A DNA stretch of 23,076 nucleotides from CAYIGN01 sp964363055 (GTDB taxonomy: Bacteria > Patescibacteriota > Minisyncoccia > Sungbacterales > HO2-52-23), in contig CAYIGN010000002.1 of NCBI GenBank assembly GCA_964363055.1, positions 1 to 23,076 of the forward strand. Reading direction: 5' to 3'. The notes under the pieces are model-generated. The model was not told the origin of the DNA and did not search any database. It saw only the letters and a list, made by a program, of their open reading frames with translations. Made by a program: the position numbers and the translations under genes. Below are positions 14,609 through 20,843 of the stretch, piece after piece. The first letter of the stretch is position 1, and the number at the start of each line of letters is the position of its first letter.

Positions 14609-15666
14609 CTCTCGTCCTCGTCATAATTTTTATCAGTATTCTAATCCTCGTCCACGAATGGGGGCATTTTTATGCGGCGCGGCGGCTGGGGGTCAAGGTG
14701 GAGGAATTTGGATTCGGGTTCCCTCCACGGATTTTCTCGCGCATTATAAATGGCGTCCGCTACTCACTCAATTTGGTACCGCTGGGGGGATTTGTGAAGA
14801 TTTTTGGCGAGCATGGCGAAGGAGAAGGGGAAACGGCCAGTTTTGTCTCACGCCCGGCGCTGCAGCGCTTCATTATTCTTGCAGCTGGAGTGGCGATGAA
14901 TATAGTGCTTGCCTGGGTGCTATTCAGCACCGCTTCCGCCATTGGCCTGCCGCGGCTTGAGAGCGATGAATCAACTGCGCCCGTATCCATTCTGGCAGTG
15001 CTTCCCGGGTCGCCGGCGGAACAAGCGGGACTCAAACTTGCCGACGAGGTACTGGAGTTGCGCAGTGCCGAGGTATCGCTGCGGATTGAGACCGAGCAAG
15101 ACATTCGTGAGTTTGTGGATGCTTACCGCGGGGAAGAAATAACTTTGCTCATCCGGCGGCAGGGCAAAATAGAGCAGCTGAATGCCACACCGCGCGTTCA
15201 GGCGCCGCCGGGCGAAGGCCCGCTGGGGGTGGCGCTCGGCCGGCTCGCGATCGAGCGAACACCGTTGTACCTCGCGCCGATTGAGGGAGCACGGACTGTC
15301 TTCACCAGCACAGTTGCCATTATCAGCGGCTTATGGTCGGTAATCTACCAGCTAATAACAACCGGCGGCGCGCCGATTGCGGTCTCCGGGCCAGTAGGCA
15401 TCTTTCTCTTTGCCCAGGATTCACGGGTGCTGGGCATTGCTTATTTCCTCCAATTCATTGGGATTCTATCGGTAAATCTTGCTATCCTGAACTTTCTGCC
15501 CATTCCGGCGCTGGATGGCGGCCGGGTCCTTTTCCTCCTCATTGAGAAAGTCAAAGGCAGCCGCGTCAATCCGCGCCTGGAGCATACAGCCCATGCCCTG
15601 GGCTTTGCGCTCCTCATCCTCCTGATACTCCTGGTGACGTATCAGGACATCACGCGGGTACTATAG
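14605..15666 (+). CDS. rseP: Site-2 metalloprotease RseP (M50 family)
   Basis: An intramembrane zinc protease that cleaves anti-sigma factors and remnant signal peptides. The 353 residues show the HEWGH zinc motif (H17, E18, H21) in the first transmembrane helix, a hydrophobic segment at about 88-112, one PDZ-type domain at about 125-210 (VLPGSPAEQAGLKLADEV), and the second catalytic motif NFLPIPALDGGR, where the Asp is the third zinc ligand. A final transmembrane helix sits at the C-terminus. E. coli RseP has two PDZ domains; one is usual in shorter bacterial forms. The gene overlaps tlyA by 4 bp and ends the housekeeping run. Confidence 0.93.
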   Translation: MTLVLVIIFISILILVHEWGHFYAARRLGVKVEEFGFGFPPRIFSRIINGVRYSLNLVPLGGFVKIFGEHGEGEGETASFVSRPALQRFIILAAGVAMNIVLAWVLFSTASAIGLPRLESDESTAPVSILAVLPGSPAEQAGLKLADEVLELRSAEVSLRIETEQDIREFVDAYRGEEITLLIRRQGKIEQLNATPRVQAPPGEGPLGVALGRLAIERTPLYLAPIEGARTVFTSTVAIISGLWSVIYQLITTGGAPIAVSGPVGIFLFAQDSRVLGIAYFLQFIGILSVNLAILNFLPIPALDGGRVLFLLIEKVKGSRVNPRLEHTAHALGFALLILLILLVTYQDITRVL

Positions 15667-15688
15667 GAACGAACGTCTTTGGTTCTAA

Positions 15689-15701
15689 AACCCATCTCAA
15701 A
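15689..15701 (+). repeat. Solo end of the MITE-like repeat (copy F)
   Basis: AACCCATCTCAAA matches the terminal motif of the MITE-like family but has no matching inverted end nearby. It may be a relic of an old insertion or excision. GGTTCTAA just before it (15681-15688) resembles the opposite end joined directly. Confidence 0.5.
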
Positions 15702-15714
15702 TATTTACATACAC

Positions 15715-15743
15715 TTGACAGTATTTCAAAGGGGGAGTATACT
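15715..15743 (+). promoter_or_regulatory. Consensus sigma-70-type promoter with a long leader
   Basis: A perfect -35 TTGACA (15715-15720), a 17-bp spacer and -10 TATACT (15738-15743) make the best-scoring promoter seen by eye in this window. Unlike most others here, no normal start codon follows at 6 nt; transcription would start near 15750, leaving a leader of about 195 nt before the zinc-ribbon GTG at 15944. Confidence 0.75.
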
Positions 15744-15850
15744 TAATATAAGCTTAGTATTAAAACAAATCGAGGTGCGCAGCGGGGGCGTTTTGCTGAT
15801 GCTGTAAGGCCAATGAAGAGTTTTAAGAGAAGCGAGGTCGTATAAAAATA

Positions 15851-15934
15851 GGTGGTAGTTTGTAGCTGGTAGGTAGTAGGAAAACGGGCAATAAAAACCG
15901 TTCCCTACAACCTACAAGCTAATTCCTACAACCT
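15851..15934 (+). other. Self-complementary low-complexity leader segment
   Basis: A G-rich half built on TAGGT/TAGG words (15851-15880) faces a C-rich half built on CCTACAA words (15903-15934). The inner stem is GTAGG plus AACGG (15876-15887) with CCGTT plus CCTAC (15898-15908). It lies in the long leader upstream of the zinc-ribbon gene and could fold as an imperfect hairpin in the RNA. The rest of the 277-bp gap (15667-15943) holds the solo repeat end, the promoter and possibly a tiny reading frame. Confidence 0.5.
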
Positions 15935-15943
15935 CGTTATTTC

Positions 15944-16144
15944 GTGGCCTTTCAAGATCAGCGAAGCGGAGGCGGCTCGTGGCAGGACGATCGTCCGCGC
16001 TACGACATCACCTGTTCCAAGTGCGGCGCGCAGGACACTGTTCCTTTCCCGCCCACAGCCGGACGCGATGTCTACTGCCGCAACTGCTGGCGCGAAGCCA
16101 ATCCGCGGCCGGCAGGCGGCCGGGGACGCGGCTTCAGTCGCTAA
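15944..16144 (+). CDS. Small CxxC zinc-ribbon protein
   Basis: A 66-residue protein with one zinc ribbon: CSKCG, then VPFPPTAGRDVYCRNC (C-x2-C ... C-x2-C). Gly/Arg-rich ends (SGGGSWQDDRPRYD and PAGGRGRGFSR) resemble RNA-binding tails. Similar tiny proteins are common in CPR genomes, but the function is unknown. GTG 15944 is the only possible start, since a stop lies upstream in frame at 15920-15922, and it has no clear Shine-Dalgarno sequence. It is driven by the promoter at 15715-15743 through a long structured leader and followed by a strong terminator at 16184-16210, so it is a single-gene unit. Confidence 0.75.
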   Translation: MAFQDQRSGGGSWQDDRPRYDITCSKCGAQDTVPFPPTAGRDVYCRNCWREANPRPAGGRGRGFSR

Positions 16145-16183
16145 CCGCATAGCCCTTACTTTGTAAAAGTACTCGGGCAAATT

Positions 16184-16210
16184 AAAAATCCCGCTAGACG
16201 CGGGATTTTT
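16184..16210. terminator. Bidirectional rho-independent terminator
   Basis: AAAAATCCCGC (16184-16194), a 5-nt loop TAGAC and GCGGGATTTTT (16200-16210) form an 11-bp stem whose ends supply T-runs on both strands. It ends the zinc-ribbon gene on the forward strand and can end the reverse-strand gene at 16388-16636. Confidence 0.92.
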
Positions 16211-16262
16211 GATTTGCTTCCTTGAAACCAAAGGCGTAGGCGAGCCAAAATGGCTGATCGGT

Positions 16263-16303
16263 GGTGGATTCAGAGGGAGGTAGGAGTTCTTTTCCAATCC
16301 ACC
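16263..16303. other. Stem of unknown function in the convergent gap
   Basis: GGTGGATT (16263-16270) and AATCCACC (16296-16303) form a perfect 8-bp stem around 25 nt. No known riboswitch or tRNA was recognised. The 243-bp gap 16145-16387 otherwise holds only the bidirectional terminator. Confidence 0.35.
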
Positions 16304-16387
16304 CAGCGCTAACTTTTGATCAGGAAGGGGTTAACGATATGCGTCTTTGCGGTTTCTTAAGGAAATTCTTATGATACGCGATGCGGA

Positions 16388-16636
16388 TCATAGTCGTCGC
16401 AACTCTGCCAGGAATGAATCCTCATCCCTGAATACGCGCTCCGGCTTTTCTTGGGAGGCCTTGAGTATCTCTTTTACAAATTCAGGACGGTACTCACCCT
16501 CGCTGTCTTTGCCGACTACGCTTATGACAAAGGAGCGAAGAAGCGAGACCTCTTGTTTGAGGCGCTGGAGTTCCCTCTCCTGCGTAGAGTGTCTAGAGTA
16601 TGGGTATGTCTGTGCGGGTGATAAAGTATGATTCAT
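16388..16636 (-). CDS. Small charged protein of unknown function
   Basis: An 82-residue protein. After a short variable N-terminus it has an amphipathic, coiled-coil-like helix (ERELQRLKQEVSLLRSFVIS), then VVGKDSEGEYRPEFVKEIL and a C-terminal DEDSFLAELRRL. The GKDxEGEYRPEFV stretch looks like a conserved core known to me from CPR small proteins, some of which I suspect are antitoxin-like, but I cannot confirm this. No toxin gene is adjacent. ATG 16636 is chosen because it lies 6 nt after a -10 box with a perfect TTGACA upstream; a longer frame to 16672 would run through that promoter. It converges on the terminator at 16184-16210. Confidence 0.65.
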   Translation of the reverse strand: MNHTLSPAQTYPYSRHSTQERELQRLKQEVSLLRSFVISVVGKDSEGEYRPEFVKEILKASQEKPERVFRDEDSFLAELRRL

Positions 16637-16642
16637 GAAAAT

Positions 16643-16672
16643 AGCGTACCGCAACAAGCTCAAAGGTGTCAA
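16643..16672 (-). promoter_or_regulatory. Promoter of the small reverse-strand gene, leaderless geometry
   Basis: On the reverse strand, a perfect -35 TTGACA (16672 down to 16667), an 18-bp spacer and -10 TACGCT (16648 down to 16643) are followed after exactly 6 nt by the ATG at 16636. Confidence 0.65.
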
Positions 16673-16754
16673 ATAAACACCACGTCGGGCCTGTATTATT
16701 TCCTACTTATGGCTCGCAGCCCTATGATTTGCCTGCCTGCGTGCTACGATTGAT

Positions 16755-17036
16755 ATGCTTATGGCCGGATTGCTTGCCAAAAACTGTCGGGTATGCGGAA
16801 AGGCGCTGTATCTCCGGCCGGAGCAGGCCTCGGGGGTATGCGATCCTTGCCGGCGCGCGCCGCCGGTTTTCAAGTGCCTGAAGTGCGGATTAACTTTACT
16901 CTCCGGGGCCGAGAAAGCCGCGCGCCTGTGCGCGCGCTGTCAGATGCAGGAAGTACGTTGCGGAAAGTGCAGCACACGTCTGGAAAGCGCGGCTGAGAAG
17001 AGTAAAGGCGTCTGTAATCGGTGCGCGACACAATGA
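16755..17036 (+). CDS. Triple zinc-knuckle protein coupled to the FAD oxidoreductase
   Basis: A 93-residue protein made almost wholly of three tandem CxxC...CxxC units: CRVCGKAL ... GVCDPC, CLKCGLTL ... RLCARC, and CGKCSTRL ... GVCNRC. The middle of units two and three repeats SGAEKAA and SAAEKSK, so they arose by internal duplication. Each unit has four Cys suited to bind Zn or, less likely, Fe as in rubredoxin. ATG 16755 and 16761 are both possible. A -10-like TACGAT lies at 16745-16750. The stop overlaps the oxidoreductase ATG (ATGA), so the two are translationally coupled. I infer either a redox partner or a regulatory subunit of that enzyme; no family name is certain. Confidence 0.72.
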   Translation: MLMAGLLAKNCRVCGKALYLRPEQASGVCDPCRRAPPVFKCLKCGLTLLSGAEKAARLCARCQMQEVRCGKCSTRLESAAEKSKGVCNRCATQ

Positions 17037-18265
17037 CCCGATATGACTATCTCATCATCGGCGGGGGAATCGCAGGAGTAACCGCGGCTGAAACCATCCG
17101 CGAAGAGGACCCGACCGGATCCATAGGCATTATTTCCTCCGAGTCGCATCTTTTATATTCGCGCGTGCTTCTCCCTTCTTACCTCAAGAAGCGAATAAAG
17201 CGCGAGCAGGTTTTTTTGCGCACTGCCCGCGATTTTACCAAGCGCAGAATCGATCTTTACCTTGGAAAAGAGACCGTCTCTCTAAATACCGGCCGCAAGG
17301 AAATAACCGCCGAGGAAGACGAGATCCTTGGTTATCGGAAACTTTTGATCTCAAGCGGCGGAAGAGTCAACCAGTGGCATTTTAGCAATGGTGCCGAGCT
17401 CATCCATCGTCTCCAGACCCTGGACAATGCCGATCGGCTCGCCTCCTCGCTTGATGTGATCCGCAATCCGATTGTGGTCGGGTCTTCGTTTATCGCGCTT
17501 GAGTTCATTGAGATATTTCTTCTGAACGGAATTACCCCGCGTGTGCTTGCCCAAGAGCCATGGTTTTTCGGCAGGATGCTGGATGCGGACGGCGGGGGTT
17601 TGCTCGCTGAAAATTTTGAGCGGCACGGGGTACGACTCTTCTTTGGCGACCAAATAACCGCGGTTGAGAAAAAAGAGAAGGAGCTCGCGGTATCTGCACG
17701 GCATTCCGGAGAACTGAGCGCTGATGCCCTTGCAATTGGCATCGGCATTGAACGCAATACCGGATTTATCAAGGACTCCGGGGTTGAACTTGGCGAAAAA
17801 GGAGGGGTGCGGACAAACGAGTTTTTGGAGACAAGCGTCCCCAGCATCTTTGTCGCCGGAGATGTCGCCGAATACTATGATATTGTAACAGGTAGGCAGC
17901 AGCTGGTAGGCAACTGGACCAATGCGGTGCTGCAAGGCAAGCGAGCCGGACTCAATATGGCCGGACGGCGCGAAGCGTTTGTGAATGTTCCGAGCTACGC
18001 GATCACCAATCTTGATTTTCAGATCACGGCTTTGGGTGAATGCGACAATAGGATTGAGGCGATTTCGCGGATTAACCCGGAGACCCGGCAGTATGAACGG
18101 TTTTTTATGCGGGGTGGGGTGCTGGTGGGCGCTTTTCTCATCAATAGCTTCAAGGACAAGCCCCATCTAACAACACTGATCAACAGTCACACTCCGATAG
18201 ACATGTATCGCGAGCGGTTGAACGACCCGCAATTTGACATCCACTCCATAGTGGCATTAAAATGA
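17033..18265 (+). CDS. FAD/NAD(P)-dependent pyridine nucleotide-disulfide oxidoreductase family protein
   Basis: A 410-residue flavoprotein. The FAD-binding Rossmann motif is YLIIGGGIAGVTAAE near the N-terminus, the NAD(P)-binding segment is PIVVGSSFIALEFIE near residues 143-157, and the second FAD motif SIFVAGDVAEYYD is near residue 279. No CxxxxC redox-active disulfide is seen, so it is closer to NAD(P)H-rubredoxin/ferredoxin reductases and nitrite-reductase-type FAD subunits than to thioredoxin reductase. It would pass electrons from NAD(P)H to a small acceptor, for which the coupled Cys-rich upstream protein is a candidate. ATG 17033 overlaps the upstream stop; a GTG at 17021 is a less likely start. 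Its last codons contain the promoter of the next gene. Confidence 0.82.
   Translation: MTRYDYLIIGGGIAGVTAAETIREEDPTGSIGIISSESHLLYSRVLLPSYLKKRIKREQVFLRTARDFTKRRIDLYLGKETVSLNTGRKEITAEEDEILGYRKLLISSGGRVNQWHFSNGAELIHRLQTLDNADRLASSLDVIRNPIVVGSSFIALEFIEIFLLNGITPRVLAQEPWFFGRMLDADGGGLLAENFERHGVRLFFGDQITAVEKKEKELAVSARHSGELSADALAIGIGIERNTGFIKDSGVELGEKGGVRTNEFLETSVPSIFVAGDVAEYYDIVTGRQQLVGNWTNAVLQGKRAGLNMAGRREAFVNVPSYAITNLDFQITALGECDNRIEAISRINPETRQYERFFMRGGVLVGAFLINSFKDKPHLTTLINSHTPIDMYRERLNDPQFDIHSIVALK
18234..18263 (+). promoter_or_regulatory. Promoter of the DsbA-like gene, embedded in the preceding gene
   Basis: TTGACA (18234-18239), an 18-bp spacer and TAAAAT (18258-18263) lie over the last codons and stop of the oxidoreductase. 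The ATG at 18270 follows the -10 box by exactly 6 nt. It would let the redox cluster be transcribed separately. Confidence 0.65.
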
Positions 18266-18269
18266 AAAT

Positions 18270-19001
18270 ATGGAAGAAGATCTAGTAGAGGAACAGACGT
18301 CGAGAAGCGCGCGAACGGCGCCAAACCCATACGTGATTCCAGCATCTATCGTGATTGCCGGAGCACTAATAGCGGGCGCGGTGTTTTATACCAATCGCTC
18401 GAGCGGCACTCCGATAGCCAATCAGCCGGCGGCAGTGGCCGAGGGCGTAACAAACGGCCAATCCGCACCGACTGATCTTGCCGATGACGATCCTTTTCTC
18501 GGTAGTCCGGATGCTCCAGTGACGATCGTGGAATTCGGCGATTTCCAGTGTCCGTTCTGCGGACGGTTTTTCAAGACCACCGAGCAGGAGATCATCGAGG
18601 CGTATGTGAAGACCGGCAAGGCGAAGCTCGTCTATCGCGACTTTCCTTTAACGTCCATTCACGAGGAGGCGCAGAAATCAGCCGAGGCCTCTGAGTGCGC
18701 GGATGAGCAGGGCAAATTCTGGGAGTATCATGATCTTCTGTACACCCGCCAAGACCAACTTTCAGTGAAGCACTATAAGGCCTGGGCCGCGGAACTCGGC
18801 CTCAATACGGCCCAGTTTGACCAATGCCTTGATTCCGGAAAATACGCGGCCGAGGTGCAAAAGGACTTTCAGGACGGCCAAGCCGCAGGAGTACGGGGCA
18901 CGCCGGGTACTTTCGTGAACGGCCGTCTGGTAGAAGGAGCCCTGCCCTTTGTCCAGTTCCAAACCATTATTGAGGAGGAACTTCGTAAAGCCGAGCAATA
19001 A
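18270..19001 (+). CDS. Membrane-anchored DsbA-like thiol-disulfide oxidoreductase
   Basis: A 243-residue protein with a short cytosolic N-terminus, a signal anchor at about 22-40 (VIPASIVIAGALIAGAVFY), a disordered linker to about residue 75, and a DsbA/Thioredoxin_4-type domain. The active site is CPFC at 94-97 (FGDFQCPFCGRFF). The cis-Pro loop is GVRGTPGTFVNG near the C-terminus. Two further Cys (ASECADEQ and FDQCLDSG) may form the structural disulfide seen in this family. It would oxidise or isomerise Cys in exported proteins. CcdA and a TlpA-like protein downstream could keep it or its partner reduced. The leaderless promoter spacing supports the ATG. Confidence 0.9.
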   Translation: MEEDLVEEQTSRSARTAPNPYVIPASIVIAGALIAGAVFYTNRSSGTPIANQPAAVAEGVTNGQSAPTDLADDDPFLGSPDAPVTIVEFGDFQCPFCGRFFKTTEQEIIEAYVKTGKAKLVYRDFPLTSIHEEAQKSAEASECADEQGKFWEYHDLLYTRQDQLSVKHYKAWAAELGLNTAQFDQCLDSGKYAAEVQKDFQDGQAAGVRGTPGTFVNGRLVEGALPFVQFQTIIEEELRKAEQ

Positions 19002-19019
19002 TTTTTATACTCCGTGGAT

Positions 19020-19067
19020 GCCGTCCCAAGCTAAGCCTTGGCGATAAAAAGCTTAGCTTGCGACGGC
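19020..19067 (+). promoter_or_regulatory. Long hairpin with a competing alternative stem, upstream of the glutaredoxin gene
   Basis: Arms 19020-19036 and 19051-19067 pair over 17 bp with a single C-C mismatch, around a 14-nt loop. The left arm can instead pair locally as CCAAG (19026-19030) with CTTGG (19037-19041). Directly after it, GCGATATATCGC (19066-19077) is a perfect 12-bp palindrome. A Shine-Dalgarno-like AGGA (19078-19081) precedes the glutaredoxin ATG. There is no T-tract, so an attenuator, operator or mobile palindrome is more likely than a terminator. Confidence 0.6.
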
Positions 19068-19086
19068 GATATATCGCAGGAATTGT

Positions 19087-19320
19087 ATGTCTCAAGTTAC
19101 CATCTACACCACGCCTTATTGCGTCTACTGCAAAATGGCAAAAGAAATGTTCCGCAAGAATAACATCGCCTACGAGGAGAAAGACGTCGCAGCGGATCTG
19201 AAGGCCCGCGAGGATATGATTCAAAAATCCGGCCAGATGGGCGTGCCGGTGATCGAGGTTGACGATAAGATCATAATCGGCTTTGACCAGCCGCGCCTCA
19301 AAGAGGCGCTGGGGATTTAA
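19087..19320 (+). CDS. Glutaredoxin-like protein (NrdH/Grx family)
   Basis: A 77-residue cytoplasmic thioredoxin-fold protein with a dithiol active site CVYC at 12-15 (IYTTPYCVYCKMAK), the cis-Pro motif GVPVIEV at about 52-58, and the C-terminal GFDQPRLKEAL helix typical of glutaredoxins. It would reduce protein disulfides with electrons from a low-molecular thiol or a flavoprotein. The ATG has an AGGA Shine-Dalgarno sequence 5 nt upstream, one of the few clear ones here. It overlaps the flavin reductase gene by one base (TAATG), so the two are probably translated together. Confidence 0.9.
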   Translation: MSQVTIYTTPYCVYCKMAKEMFRKNNIAYEEKDVAADLKAREDMIQKSGQMGVPVIEVDDKIIIGFDQPRLKEALGI

Positions 19321-19880
19321 TGATGCAGCTTTTTATACCGGTTATTTTGGGTACTGCGCGTGAGGGACGGCGTTCGGAGAATGCCGCCCGTTTTGTTTTG
19401 GAAGAAGTCAAGAAACGCGCCGAGGTTGAGAGCGAATTGATGGATGCGCGCGATTTCCGCCTGCCCGTAACTGACAATAGTGAGGAGTCTGATACTGCAA
19501 AAAGGTTTGAGAAGATCGTCTCGCGCGCCGACGGGTTTATAATAGTATCGCCGGAGTACAATCACGGCTATCCGGGCGAGCTCAAAATGATGCTGGATAT
19601 GCTCTATGAGCAATATGCCCGAAAGCCGGTCGCAATCTGCGGGGTTTCAAGTGGGGGAATGGGTGGGGTGCGGATGGTTGAACAGTTGCGGCTGGTCGCG
19701 ATAGAATTTCATATGGTGCCGATCCAGACGGCGGTCTATTTTTCAAATATCGGTAAACTGTTTGACGGGAATGGAGTAATCACTGATCTTTCTTATTCCC
19801 AGCGCGTTCAGAAACTCCTGGATGAACTGATTTGGTACGGTCAGGCGCTCAAAGCAGCCCGCGCAAACGGCAATGAATAA
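19320..19880 (+). CDS. NADPH-dependent FMN reductase family flavoprotein
   Basis: A 186-residue flavodoxin-fold protein. The FMN phosphate loop is GTAREGRRSENAARF at about 11-25, and the flavin-contacting loop is SPEYNHGYPGELKMMLD, the signature of the azoreductase/FMN reductase family. It uses NAD(P)H to reduce FMN, quinones or other acceptors in the cytoplasm. Two adjacent ATGs (19320 and 19323) are equally good. It lies between glutaredoxin and the TlpA-like gene with overlaps on both sides, which points to a shared redox role, perhaps supplying electrons to the thiol pathway, though that is an inference. Confidence 0.88.
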   Translation: MMQLFIPVILGTAREGRRSENAARFVLEEVKKRAEVESELMDARDFRLPVTDNSEESDTAKRFEKIVSRADGFIIVSPEYNHGYPGELKMMLDMLYEQYARKPVAICGVSSGGMGGVRMVEQLRLVAIEFHMVPIQTAVYFSNIGKLFDGNGVITDLSYSQRVQKLLDELIWYGQALKAARANGNE

Positions 19881-20400
19881 AATAATTTCTGTTATTGTTG
19901 TGGTACTTCTCGTCGGCGGCCTGGGCTCGTGGCTGGCACTGCGCGGCCGTTCCGGTCCCGGTCCGGCACCTAAGGCGGAGCCGCGCCCGGCGCCGGAATT
20001 TGCGCTCAAGGATTACGAGAGACGCGAGGTGAAGCTCTCGGATTTTCGGGGGAAGGTCGTTCTCGTGAATTCTTGGGCCGCTTGGTGTCCATTCTGCAAA
20101 GAAGAATTAAAGGATTTTGCCGCGGTGCAGGAGGAATTCGGCGGCCGGATTGCGATTATTGCCGTAGATAGAGGAGAGCCGCTGGAAATCGCGAAGCGCT
20201 ACAGTGATGATTTGGGAGTAAGCGGGAATCTCGTATTTCTGCTTGACCCGGATGATTCTTTTTATAAATCCATCGGCGGCTTTTCCATGCCCGAGACCAT
20301 TTTTGTGGATGAAGATGGATTCATCCGTTTTCATAAACGCGGCCCGATGAGTAGGGAAGAAATCCGTCGCCGAATTGAAGATTTACTCGGCGGATCTTAA
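19873..20400 (+). CDS. TlpA/ResA-like membrane-anchored thioredoxin
   Basis: A 175-residue protein with an N-terminal signal anchor (IISVIVVVLLVGGLGSWLAL, residues 4-23), a Pro/Gly-rich linker and an AhpC/TSA-type thioredoxin domain facing outward. The redox motif is WCPFCKEE (C72, C75), and the cis-Pro loop is SMPETIFVDEDG. TlpA and ResA proteins take electrons from CcdA and reduce disulfides in exported proteins, classically apocytochrome c. No cytochrome c genes are seen here, so general extracytoplasmic thiol reduction is more likely. It overlaps the FMN reductase stop by 8 bp. Confidence 0.9.
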   Translation: MNKIISVIVVVLLVGGLGSWLALRGRSGPGPAPKAEPRPAPEFALKDYERREVKLSDFRGKVVLVNSWAAWCPFCKEELKDFAAVQEEFGGRIAIIAVDRGEPLEIAKRYSDDLGVSGNLVFLLDPDDSFYKSIGGFSMPETIFVDEDGFIRFHKRGPMSREEIRRRIEDLLGGS

Positions 20401-20440
20401 AGGTCGGATGATTATCGGAGCTAACCCGTTATTCTTAAAT

Positions 20441-20830
20441 ATGGAAATAGCATTACTTGTCGGCCGTATTCTTTTTGGCGGATTCTTCGTGATGAACGGT
20501 TTGAACCACTTCGCGCGCGGCAGGATGCTGCGCGATTACGCGGCGATGAAGAAGGTGCCGATGCCCGGGCTTGCGGTCGCGCTAACCGGACTTCTTCTCC
20601 TCTTTGGCGGAGCCGGGATTCTGGCGGGCGCGTATATGAGGTGGGCGGTCGCGGCGCTGGCGGTTTTTCTTATCTTGGTCTCGTTCAAGATGCATGACTT
20701 CTGGAACATCTCCGATCCGCAGATGAAGATGATTGAGACGGTGAATTTCACCAAGAATATGGCGCTCTTGGGCGCCGCGCTCATGACGCTTGCGATTCCC
20801 GCGCCCTGGCCCTACGGCATCGGTTTCTAA
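20441..20830 (+). CDS. DoxX-like integral membrane protein
   Basis: A 129-residue protein with four hydrophobic helices: EIALLVGRILFGGFFVMNG, VALTGLLLLFGGAGILAG, WAVAALAVFLILVSF and NMALLGAALMTLAIP. The order and the NHF and HDFW motifs fit the DoxX/DoxD family. Some relatives act in membrane redox complexes with thiol enzymes (MRC in mycobacteria). The start is uncertain: ATG 20441 begins just before helix 1, and ATG 20408 would add 11 residues with a weak AAAGG upstream. An upstream TTG at 20375 overlaps the TlpA-like gene and seems less likely. It sits between tlpA- and ccdA-like genes, supporting a redox role. Confidence 0.82.
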   Translation: MEIALLVGRILFGGFFVMNGLNHFARGRMLRDYAAMKKVPMPGLAVALTGLLLLFGGAGILAGAYMRWAVAALAVFLILVSFKMHDFWNISDPQMKMIETVNFTKNMALLGAALMTLAIPAPWPYGIGF

Positions 20831-20843
20831 CCAGACGCGTTTT

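Noticed and set aside
16338..16373. Forward 11-codon frame MRLCGFLRKFL with AAGGGG upstream
   Set aside because: Too short to support, no promoter seen, and the following gene is on the other strand, so it cannot be a leader peptide for it.
16635..16676. Forward 13-codon frame starting MKIAYRNKLKGVK, reminiscent of a RelE-type toxin start
   Set aside because: It stops after 13 codons, lies entirely over the reverse-strand promoter, and no toxin body follows.
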